Shown here in pieces: positions 6,961 to 13,025 of a DNA stretch of 13,025 nucleotides. This DNA is from an uncultured Roseburia sp. (GTDB taxonomy: Bacteria; Bacillota; Clostridia; Lachnospirales; Lachnospiraceae): assembly GCA_910584215.1 (NCBI GenBank), contig CAJTYI010000005.1, positions 32,886 through 45,910 of the forward strand, read 5' to 3'. Below the pieces are notes generated by a model. The model ran no database searches, was not told the DNA's origin, and saw only the letters and a program-made list of their open reading frames with translations. How positions within the stretch are numbered: position 1 is the first letter of the stretch; each line of letters begins with the position of its first letter. A program made the translations under genes and the position numbers.

Positions 6961-7896
6961 ATGATAGCGGAGACGGAATTTCGGAGTATTTGCAGAGCAA
7001 AACTTCCGGTGATAATAGACTATGCCAAAAATAAGAGAATATGGATATACGGCGCGGGAGTGGGGGGCAGGATACTTCTGGACGTGTTGAAAGAGGGCAA
7101 TATTCCTGTGGCGGGTTTTGTAGATAAAAATGCCGGGGAAATCGCACAGATGGGCGGTCTGCCGGTAGATTTTATCGACAATTTGACCCCCGATGAGGAC
7201 TTTATCGCGGTGAGTTTGCGGACCTATGACAGATCGGTGGAAGAGGTGTGTACCGCACACGGTTTTGCGAGAGACGATTATTATTATATCGCTGCGGGAG
7301 AAAGTTATAAGAACGATATCGTTTACCGGGGATGCCGGGTTGGCAAGTTTACCTATGGATATGAGGGATTATTGAAGGAATATCCGCTGGCGGAATCGAT
7401 CGGGCGCTTCTGCTCGATTAACGGCACAGCGCGGATTTGGAACAATCATCCGCTCGATTATGTCACGACGCACCCTCTGCTCGACCATCCTATGTTCTAT
7501 CCGTGGGAGAAATCCACAGAACGCATGGAATACATTCAACAGTTTGGTCATTTCTTTGGCAATGCGGCTTTTGAAAATAGCGCTTTGCGCAACAATGAGC
7601 CTGTTGTCATCGGAAATGACGTCTGGATTGGCGCCAATGCCATTATTTTACCGGGGGTGCGCATCGGAAATGGTGTGGTCATAGCAGCCGGGGCTGTCGT
7701 CACGAAGCATATCGAGGACTATGCGATTGTGGGCGGTGTGCCGGCAAAGGTGATCAAATACCGTTTTTCGCCGGATGTGATCGAGAAATTTCTCAAAATC
7801 CAGTGGTGGAACTGGAGTATTGACAAAATAGAGGCAAATATCGGGCTGTTTTATCAGCCAGAACGTTTTTTGGCAGAGTTTGCAGATGCCACATAG
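6961..7896 (+). CDS. Rossmann-domain + CatB/XAT-type hexapeptide acetyltransferase
   Basis: In this 311-residue protein, residues 25-112 form a Rossmann-like module (RIWIYGAGVGGRILLDVL, then GFVDKN with the acidic residue after strand 2, then GLPVDFIDNL and FIAVSLRTYD). Residues ~118-275 are a left-handed beta-helix of the xenobiotic acetyltransferase (CatB/Vat) type: a long excursion loop with NNHPLDYVTTHP, where H163 is the likely base, then VVIGNDVWIGANAIILPGVRIGNGVVIAAGAVV (213-247 region) and GGVPAKVIKYRF. The C-terminal tail has WWNW (282-285), typical of this group. It therefore probably acetylates a hydroxyl or amino group of a sugar. The ATG at 6961 is the only good start after the in-frame stop at 6925; AGGG at 6954-6957 is only three bases away, so translation may be modest. 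Confidence 0.83.
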   Translation: MIAETEFRSICRAKLPVIIDYAKNKRIWIYGAGVGGRILLDVLKEGNIPVAGFVDKNAGEIAQMGGLPVDFIDNLTPDEDFIAVSLRTYDRSVEEVCTAHGFARDDYYYIAAGESYKNDIVYRGCRVGKFTYGYEGLLKEYPLAESIGRFCSINGTARIWNNHPLDYVTTHPLLDHPMFYPWEKSTERMEYIQQFGHFFGNAAFENSALRNNEPVVIGNDVWIGANAIILPGVRIGNGVVIAAGAVVTKHIEDYAIVGGVPAKVIKYRFSPDVIEKFLKIQWWNWSIDKIEANIGLFYQPERFLAEFADAT

Positions 7897-7933
7897 GGCG
7901 CTGACGCGTGGAAATGGCGGGCGTTTCGCAGAA

Positions 7934-7959
7934 AAGGAGGACATATGTCTGCCGCATAG
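7934..7959 (+). other. Strong Shine-Dalgarno site with a four-codon open frame (leader minigene or misplaced start)
   Basis: AAGGAGG (7934-7940), the strongest such site nearby, is followed four bases later by ATG at 7945, which reads Met-Ser-Ala-Ala and then TAG at 7957. This is out of frame with the radical SAM gene, whose ATG at 7985 lies 25 bases after that stop and has only a weak GCAGGC upstream. A CTG in the radical SAM frame at 7949 is eight bases from the site and could serve as a rare start. Confidence 0.45.
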
Positions 7960-7984
7960 AAAAAGCAGGCGTATCACGAAATAT

Positions 7985-9079
7985 ATGAAGATAATATTTT
8001 TTGGCGCAGGGAAGTTGGGACGCGAAGCGCTGGAACTATTTGAGACAGAGAACAAGACGGCCGATGAGGTAATCGGTTTTGCAGACAACCGAAAAACGGG
8101 AAGTTACTGCGGCAGGCCAATCCTGCCGGTCGGGGATGTTGCCGACAAAGACACGGCTTTTGTGATAACAGTGGAAGACCCCTACGCCGCGGCTGAAATC
8201 TACTATATGCTCAAAGCGCACGGTTTTTCCCACATTTATTGCTTCTTAAACCGCAGGAGCGGCGAGAAGACTTATGATGATTTTCTTCAGAAAGAGTGTT
8301 TGTCCGCCGCGGGATGGGGGGACTGCGTTCTGCCTCAGGTCGAGATGCATATTGCGGATTACTGTAATTTAAATTGCAGGGGATGTACGCATTTTTCTCC
8401 GATATTTGAAAAAGCGCTGCCCGATCTTGAGGGGCGGCTTTTAGATGTGCGGCGGCTGAAAGAAAAGTTTAGCTATATCCTGCATTTTTCCATTCTGGGC
8501 GGAGAACCGTTTTTAAATCAGGAGATTGCCCGGTATGTGACAAAGCTGCGCGAGATTTTGCCGGACACCTATTTACAGATCGTGACGAACGGACTGTTGA
8601 TTCCGTCGCTGGATCAAACAGTCTTGGACACTATCCGAGAGAACCGTGTCGTGGTGAGTATTTCGGAGTATAAACCGACGCACCGCATGATCGGGCAGAT
8701 ACGCGATATCTTGGAAGCAAACGGCATTGACTATATCATCCGCCCGTTTGAGAGCAAAGAAAAATTCTTAAAGCCGCTCACCTTAAGCGAGCACACCGTT
8801 CATCCGCACAAGTGTATCTCCAACGGATGTGTCAACATCTGGGAGGGAAAGATTGCCAGATGTCCGACTTTAATGTACATAGATAAGTTTAATGAGACGT
8901 TCGGCACCAATTTGCCCAATCAGGGCATTATGGAGCTTGCAAACTGCCCGTCGGGGGCTAAGCTGTTGGAAGAATTGGCGAAAGAGGTGCCGCTTTGTGG
9001 GCACTGTGTCGCCTGTGAGATCGAGTGGGAGAATTGTAAGGCAAAGCCGGTTCTTAATGACTTTGCCGCGGAAGATTAG
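7985..9079 (+). CDS. Radical SAM protein with N-terminal Rossmann domain and SPASM-like C-terminus
   Basis: The 364-residue protein begins with a Rossmann-like module (residues 1-90: IIFFGAGKLGREALELF, GFADNRKTG, TAFVITVEDPYA). The radical SAM core follows, with the CxxxCxxC iron-sulfur motif as C127, C131 and C134 in DYCNLNCRGCTHFSP, and a GGEPFL segment at 172-177 that matches the SAM amino-group-binding GGE motif. The C-terminal third holds a second group of cysteines (277, 282, 293, 321, 338, 341, 344, 351), consistent with one or two auxiliary clusters of SPASM or twitch type. It should cleave SAM reductively to make a 5'-deoxyadenosyl radical; the substrate is unknown, and a sugar, sugar nucleotide or peptide are all possible. 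Upstream in-frame codons run to 7880, but the sequence before 7985 does not look like protein and the Rossmann strand starts right at this ATG. Confidence 0.82.
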   Translation: MKIIFFGAGKLGREALELFETENKTADEVIGFADNRKTGSYCGRPILPVGDVADKDTAFVITVEDPYAAAEIYYMLKAHGFSHIYCFLNRRSGEKTYDDFLQKECLSAAGWGDCVLPQVEMHIADYCNLNCRGCTHFSPIFEKALPDLEGRLLDVRRLKEKFSYILHFSILGGEPFLNQEIARYVTKLREILPDTYLQIVTNGLLIPSLDQTVLDTIRENRVVVSISEYKPTHRMIGQIRDILEANGIDYIIRPFESKEKFLKPLTLSEHTVHPHKCISNGCVNIWEGKIARCPTLMYIDKFNETFGTNLPNQGIMELANCPSGAKLLEELAKEVPLCGHCVACEIEWENCKAKPVLNDFAAED

Positions 9080-9099
9080 CGTGGAACATGAGGGGACCT

Positions 9100-10623
9100 A
9101 TGAAGACAATCGCGATGTATTTACCCCAATTTCATAGAATACCGGAAAATGATGCCTGGTGGGGAGAGGGATTTACGGAGTGGACGGCCGTGAGAGCGGC
9201 AAAACCGCTGTTTGTGGGCCACTCACAGCCTAATGTGCCGTTTGGAGCGCATTATTATGATCTGTCCGAGAAAAGCACGATGGAATGGCAGGCCGCGCTC
9301 GCTAAGAAGTACAGGGTAGACGGATTTTGTTTTTATCACTATTACTTTAAAGACGGGCGCAGGATTCTCGAAAAGCCGGCGGAACATCTGTTGCAATGGA
9401 AAGATATTGATATGCCGTTTTGCTTTTGCTGGGCCAACGAGACGTGGGCGAGGACGTGGAGCAATGTAGGCGATAAGAACAGCTGGGGCGATAAGTTTGA
9501 GACGGAAGGGGCCAATGAACATGCAAACGACGGCGTCCTGCTACAGCAGGATTATGGGGAGGAGGATGCCTGGAACAAGCATTTTTATGAACTGCTGCCG
9601 TTCTTTTTGGACAGCCGCTATATCACCTGCGAGGGGCGTCCGGTGTTTCTCCTGTATAAACCGGAAAAAATCTTCTGCCTTCAGAGGATGCTGGAATGTT
9701 GGGGCAGGCTGGCAGTCCGCGAGGGGATAGCGCGCCCCTATGTAATCGGCGTCAACATCAACCATCACATCAGAGGCGTCGACGCTGTTTTGCTTTTGGG
9801 GCCGTCGGCGTACCGGGATGTTGAGCTGGCAGGCCGCAGGATGAACACCTGCCGAAAAGAGGGCGTCACGGTGGAACAGTACGGACAGCTCTGTGAGATG
9901 GGACTGGACGCGCCCCGCGTAGACGGCGCAGCGACATATTTCAGCGTCGTCGCCGGATACGACGATACGCCGCGCAGAGGAAACGGCGGCTGTCTGGTGG
10001 AGGGGAGAACCCCGGAGCTGTTTGAGGCGTGTCTAGAGCGGATGTTAGAAAAGAGCGCGGCCGCCGGCAATGAATTTTTGTTTCTCAATGCCTGGAATGA
10101 GTGGGGCGAGGGCATGTATCTGGAACCGGATGAGAAAAACGGTTTTTTGTATCTCGAGGCGGTGAAGCGGTGCGCCGAACGCCTAGAGAGCCGCATCGGC
10201 GAGCCGTTTGAGGGGCCGGGGCGCGTAGCGCCGGAGACTGCCGACATGAGAAAGCGAATTGCACAGTTTCGGAAAAATTATGAGCTGTTGAATCACTGGC
10301 TTAAGTTAAAGGAGCAGGGCAGGCGTCTTTCGCAGTATTTATCGGAGCGCGGCTATAACAGGATAGCCATCTATGGCTGGGGCGAACTGGGGAAACACCT
10401 GTACGAGGAGTTAAGGGCGTCGGAGATTGAAGTCGTGTGCGTCATCGACCGCTGTGCAAAGCCGGACGGCAAAACCGTTTCCGTCGATGAGTTTGGGGAA
10501 GGGGTTTACGATATAGCAGCCGTTGTGGTAACGGCTATTTATGATTTTGACAATATTTATCATGTACTTCGAGAGCGGGTGGGCTGTGCGATTCTCTCGC
10601 TCGAAGAAGTGGTTTGGAGTTAG
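9100..10623 (+). CDS. WbsX / GH99-like protein with C-terminal Rossmann domain
   Basis: Residues 1-~365 of this 507-residue protein match the WbsX/GH99-like family found in O-antigen and capsule loci: TIAMYLPQFHRIPENDAWWGEGFTEW at the N-terminus, then FCFYHYYFKDGRRILEKP, PFCFCWANETWARTW, and NAWNEWGEGMYLEP. E334 and E337 in NEWGEG are three residues apart, like the catalytic pair of GH99 endo-mannosidases as I recall them. The family is labelled a glycosyltransferase in some databases but its fold is hydrolase-like, so transfer versus hydrolysis is open. A helical linker (~380-415) leads to a separate Rossmann-like module at 418-507 (IAIYGWGELGKHLYEEL, VIDRC). No signal peptide is seen. ATG 9100 fits the family start; ATG 9088 is an alternative. 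The next gene begins one base after its stop. Confidence 0.83.
   Translation: MKTIAMYLPQFHRIPENDAWWGEGFTEWTAVRAAKPLFVGHSQPNVPFGAHYYDLSEKSTMEWQAALAKKYRVDGFCFYHYYFKDGRRILEKPAEHLLQWKDIDMPFCFCWANETWARTWSNVGDKNSWGDKFETEGANEHANDGVLLQQDYGEEDAWNKHFYELLPFFLDSRYITCEGRPVFLLYKPEKIFCLQRMLECWGRLAVREGIARPYVIGVNINHHIRGVDAVLLLGPSAYRDVELAGRRMNTCRKEGVTVEQYGQLCEMGLDAPRVDGAATYFSVVAGYDDTPRRGNGGCLVEGRTPELFEACLERMLEKSAAAGNEFLFLNAWNEWGEGMYLEPDEKNGFLYLEAVKRCAERLESRIGEPFEGPGRVAPETADMRKRIAQFRKNYELLNHWLKLKEQGRRLSQYLSERGYNRIAIYGWGELGKHLYEELRASEIEVVCVIDRCAKPDGKTVSVDEFGEGVYDIAAVVVTAIYDFDNIYHVLRERVGCAILSLEEVVWS
10616..10619 (+). promoter_or_regulatory. Ribosome binding site that sets a GTG start for the family 2 glycosyltransferase
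   Basis: GGAG lies five bases before GTG 10625 and sits inside the last codons of the WbsX-like gene. The longer in-frame reading from ATG 10541 would overlap that gene by over 80 bases and adds residues foreign to the GT2 fold. Confidence 0.65.
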
Positions 10624-10624
10624 C

Positions 10625-11785
10625 GTGAGCAGTAGGAAGAGTCTTTCGGTGATCGTACCCGTTTACAATATGGAGGCGCATTTAAGAAAATGTTTGGACA
10701 GTATCTGCGCGCAGACCTGTGCAGATCTTGAGATCGTGCTGGTGGACGACGGCTCGACCGACGGCAGCGGGGCAATCTGCGACGCGTATGCCAAAAGGGA
10801 TCGGCGCGTGCGGGTGCTGCATCAAAAGAACTGCGGCGTTCTGCGGGCAAGGCACAATGGTTTACTGTCCTGTGAAAGTGTGTATGCGACATTTGTGGAT
10901 GCCGATGACTGGCTTGACGCCGACGCCTATGAACAGACCGAACGTTTCCGGGAGAATGGCATAGACGTGATTGTGTTTGGCAAAATCCTCGAGAGAGGCA
11001 GGCGGGGCAGGACGTTTCCGAAATCGAACTATGTATACGGTGCGTACAGCCGGGCGCAGATCGAACAGGATATTTATCCCACGATGATATGGGATGTCCC
11101 AAATAGCAGAACAGGAATCACGCAGTCGCTGTGCGACAAAATCATCAAGCGTGATCTATTGCTTGCCAGTTATGCCCTGACAGGGGAGATCGGAAAACTT
11201 CATTATGGCGAGGACCCGATGATCTTATACCCGCTGATGCAATGGGCGCAGTCCATGTATATCATGGAAGAAAATCTCTACCATTACCGCAAAGAAACGG
11301 ATGAGCTGCCGGCCTATCTTCGCAACGACGATTTTTTTGATATGCTCTATACCTGGTATCGTCATCTGACTGCCCATGTCACCAAAATTCCCGGGGCTAA
11401 AAAGCAGATCGAGTATCTATATATATATCTGGCGGAGGCGAGAAAAGACTATTACGGGGATATCACGGTGCAGGGCGAGTATATGTTTCCGTTTGAGCTG
11501 GTGCCGGCCGGATGTAAAGTGGTGCTCTGGGGAGCGGGGAAAGTCGGGCGAATCTACCGCGGGCAGATAGAGCGCCTTCGCTACTGTGATGTCGTCGCCT
11601 GGGTCGATAGTAATGACTGCGCATACAGCGCGCTTGGCGTGCAGAGTACAAAGATTGTCGACCTGCATCTGGAGTTTGACTATATCGTGATCGCCATCTA
11701 TTCGCAGGCTGTGAAGGATGCGGTCACCGAACAACTGAAACAGCGGGGAATCCCTGGCGATAAAATCGTGTGGCATGATGTTTAG
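10625..11785 (+). CDS. Family 2 (GT-A) glycosyltransferase with C-terminal Rossmann domain
   Basis: The 386-residue enzyme starts with a classic GT2 domain: LSVIVPVYNMEAHLRKCLDSI (7-27), EIVLVDDGSTDGS (36-48) for nucleotide binding, and the metal-binding DADD at 92-95. Glu and Asp in GEIGKLHYGEDP further on are in the region of the catalytic base. No membrane segment is visible, so it acts as a soluble or peripheral transferase; the donor sugar is unknown. From about residue 296 a distinct Rossmann-like module follows (KVVLWGAGKVGRIYRGQI, VAWVDSN, DYIVIAIYSQ), which is not part of the usual GT2 fold and resembles the modules in the four genes before it. It begins with GTG one base after the WbsX-like stop, so the two are very likely translated together. 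Confidence 0.87.
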   Translation: MSSRKSLSVIVPVYNMEAHLRKCLDSICAQTCADLEIVLVDDGSTDGSGAICDAYAKRDRRVRVLHQKNCGVLRARHNGLLSCESVYATFVDADDWLDADAYEQTERFRENGIDVIVFGKILERGRRGRTFPKSNYVYGAYSRAQIEQDIYPTMIWDVPNSRTGITQSLCDKIIKRDLLLASYALTGEIGKLHYGEDPMILYPLMQWAQSMYIMEENLYHYRKETDELPAYLRNDDFFDMLYTWYRHLTAHVTKIPGAKKQIEYLYIYLAEARKDYYGDITVQGEYMFPFELVPAGCKVVLWGAGKVGRIYRGQIERLRYCDVVAWVDSNDCAYSALGVQSTKIVDLHLEFDYIVIAIYSQAVKDAVTEQLKQRGIPGDKIVWHDV

Positions 11786-11841
11786 AGCGCCAAGAGCTGC
11801 TGACGCTTATGGCAAGGGCTGTAACATATGACAATTTTGTG

Positions 11842-11848
11842 AAGGAGG
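11842..11848 (+). promoter_or_regulatory. Ribosome binding site of the dehydratase gene
   Basis: AAGGAGG is placed six bases before the GTG at 11855 and fixes that start codon. Confidence 0.8.
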
Positions 11849-11854
11849 CGGCGC

Positions 11855-13025
11855 GTGAAAGAAAATCTATTTCATTTGGACAATTTTATAGCGGAATATG
11901 TGACAAAGCGGAAAGAGAGTATGTTTTTGCCGGATATTGAACGGTATCAGGATGAGCTGTCGGGCAGGATTGCCGATCGGACCGTGCTTGTCATAGGCGG
12001 AGCGGGCAGCATAGGCTCCTCGTTTATCCGTGCCATTCTGCCTTACCGCCCGCGCGCTCTGGTCGTTGTCGACCTCAACGAAAATGCGCTGGCTGAACTC
12101 ACCAGAGATTTGCGCAGTTCTAAGGAGCTTAATGTGCCAGACGATTATGTGACCTACCCGATGGATTATGCCTCCGCGGTGTTTGAGAAAATGTTCATCG
12201 GCAGAGGCGGATTTGACATTGTGGCGAATTTTTCTGCGCACAAACATGTGCGAAGTGAAAAAGACATCTATTCGATCGAAGCGCTGCTTGCCAACAACGT
12301 GCTTCACGCTAAGGAACTGCTGGATTTGATCGCCAAGTACCCGCCGCAGGCATACTTTTGTGTGTCCACGGACAAGGCGGCCAACCCGGTTAATATCATG
12401 GGGGCGAGCAAGCGGCTGATGGAAGATTTGATCTTTGCATATTCCGACTGCTTCCCGGTCAAGACGGCCAGGTTTGCCAACGTAGCTTTTTCCAACGGTT
12501 CCCTTCCGGCCGGTTTTCTTGCGAGGATTGCCAAGCGGCAGCCGCTTGGCGCGCCGTCGGATGTCAGACGCTACTTTGTGTCCCCGGCGGAGAGCGGACA
12601 GATCTGTATGCTGGCCTGTATGCTGGGCGAAAACAGAGAGATCTTTTTCCCGAAACTGGAGCAGGCGCAGATGATGACGTTTGACGGCATCGCGACGGCG
12701 CTGCTTCGCGCGCACGGGTATGAGCCGTTGCTTTGCGCTTCCGACGAGGAGGCCGTGGAGGCGGCCGCCGGTCTAAGAGACGGGGCAGGGCGTTATCCCG
12801 TGCATTATTCTATCTCCGACACCTCGGGGGAAAAAGCGTTCGAGGAGTTTTATGTGGCTTCGGAGACGGTTGATATGGACCGCTTTGCATCCCTTGGCGT
12901 AATCACCAGAAAGGACAGGCCGGGGCGGGATAGGATCGCAGAGCTTTTAGGTGAGCTGGGCACAGTTTTGGAGCGGCACAATGTGCAAAAGGAGGATATC
13001 GTAGGCGTTCTGTGCCGTTATCTGC
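11855..13025 (+). CDS. FlaA1/CapD-like UDP-N-acetylglucosamine 4,6-dehydratase (3' end outside window)
   Basis: The first 390 codons of an extended SDR enzyme are present, with no stop before the right edge. A 40-residue helical N-terminal extension precedes the nucleotide-binding VLVIGGAGSIGSSF (44-57), with acidic VVDLNE after strand 2, FSAHKHV (126-132), and the active-site segment STDKAANPVNIMGASKR (171-187) with D173, K174 and K186. Met182 stands where FlaA1/PseB-type enzymes have Tyr, as in the PglF/WbpM/LegB-like branch. The probable reaction is conversion of UDP-GlcNAc to a UDP-4-keto-6-deoxy sugar, the first step towards bacillosamine, legionaminic acid or similar sugars. The later part (~310-390) continues beyond the dehydratase core. 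Start GTG 11855 has an excellent ribosome binding site. The gap from the previous gene is 69 bases, with no clear terminator. Confidence 0.83.
   Translation, partial: MKENLFHLDNFIAEYVTKRKESMFLPDIERYQDELSGRIADRTVLVIGGAGSIGSSFIRAILPYRPRALVVVDLNENALAELTRDLRSSKELNVPDDYVTYPMDYASAVFEKMFIGRGGFDIVANFSAHKHVRSEKDIYSIEALLANNVLHAKELLDLIAKYPPQAYFCVSTDKAANPVNIMGASKRLMEDLIFAYSDCFPVKTARFANVAFSNGSLPAGFLARIAKRQPLGAPSDVRRYFVSPAESGQICMLACMLGENREIFFPKLEQAQMMTFDGIATALLRAHGYEPLLCASDEEAVEAAAGLRDGAGRYPVHYSISDTSGEKAFEEFYVASETVDMDRFASLGVITRKDRPGRDRIAELLGELGTVLERHNVQKEDIVGVLCRYL

Noticed and set aside
10541..10624. Longer N-terminus for the family 2 glycosyltransferase
   Set aside because: It would overlap the WbsX-like coding sequence by more than 80 bases, while GTG 10625 has a GGAG at correct spacing and starts right before the GT2 fold.
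11415..11432. TATCTATATATATAT-like simple repeat
   Set aside because: It is in frame within the glycosyltransferase gene and codes for an ordinary Tyr/Ile stretch; it is too short to be a variable tract.
11809..11940. 43-codon plus-strand open frame starting at ATG 11809 and overlapping the dehydratase start
   Set aside because: It has no good ribosome binding site of its own and most of it overlaps the dehydratase reading frame; the AAGGAGG at 11842 lies inside it and serves GTG 11855.
11867..12715. Long minus-strand open frame (282 codons) opposite the dehydratase
   Set aside because: It is an antisense shadow: the plus strand has a clear SDR dehydratase with motifs and a strong ribosome binding site, and the minus-strand product is Arg/His-rich with no recognisable domain.
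1..13025. CRISPR array, tRNA, insertion sequence or attachment site
   Set aside because: No regularly spaced repeats, cloverleaf-like segments, transposase motifs or terminal inverted repeats were seen on reading both strands.

Overview
The window is a densely packed, single-strand (+) gene block: twelve genes, two of them cut by the window edges, with no strand switch, no RNA gene, no mobile element and no gap longer than about 140 bases. AGGAGG-type ribosome binding sites, frequent GTG starts, a medium GC content and the protein types point to a Gram-positive Clostridia, most likely a Lachnospiraceae-like gut anaerobe. That taxonomic reading is an inference from style; no phylogenetic marker is present.

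The content is a sugar-modification and glycosylation island. From left to right: the C-terminal part of a beta-propeller-like protein (1-617); a GT-B glycosyltransferase (692-2152); a sugar-nucleotide aminotransferase of the FdtB/QdtB type (2149-3267); a fusion of a GNAT acetyltransferase with an FdtA-type 3,4-ketoisomerase cupin (3285-4196); a FemAB/BioF2-like GNAT acyltransferase (4238-5182); a PglD/NeuD-like left-handed beta-helix acyltransferase (5169-5852); a five-bladed-propeller glycosidase-like protein (5910-6821); a CatB/XAT-type acetyltransferase with an N-terminal Rossmann domain (6961-7896); a radical SAM protein with an N-terminal Rossmann domain (7985-9079); a WbsX/GH99-like protein with a C-terminal Rossmann domain (9100-10623); a family 2 glycosyltransferase with a C-terminal Rossmann domain (10625-11785); and the first 390 codons of a FlaA1/CapD-like UDP-sugar 4,6-dehydratase (11855 to the right edge).

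Together the genes encode at least one complete branch. The ketoisomerase and aminotransferase turn dTDP-4-keto-6-deoxyglucose into a dTDP-3-amino-3,6-dideoxyhexose (Fuc3N or Qui3N), and one of several acyltransferases would acylate it. The RmlA and RmlB steps that feed it are outside the window. The dehydratase at the right end opens a second, UDP-GlcNAc-derived branch (bacillosamine, legionaminic or pseudaminic type) whose later steps would lie beyond the edge. Two glycosyltransferases and the WbsX protein would assemble or modify the glycan. No membrane protein, flippase, polymerase or transporter is visible, which fits cytoplasmic protein (for example flagellin) glycosylation at least as well as a capsule.

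The most striking pattern is that five consecutive genes (5169-11785) each carry a small PglD-N-like Rossmann module joined to an unrelated catalytic domain, N-terminal in three and C-terminal in two. This looks like a shared adaptor or ligand-binding module of one biosynthetic assembly. Other unusual points are the GNAT-cupin fusion, its HAN motif where characterised ketoisomerases have HAH, and the radical SAM enzyme inside a sugar operon.
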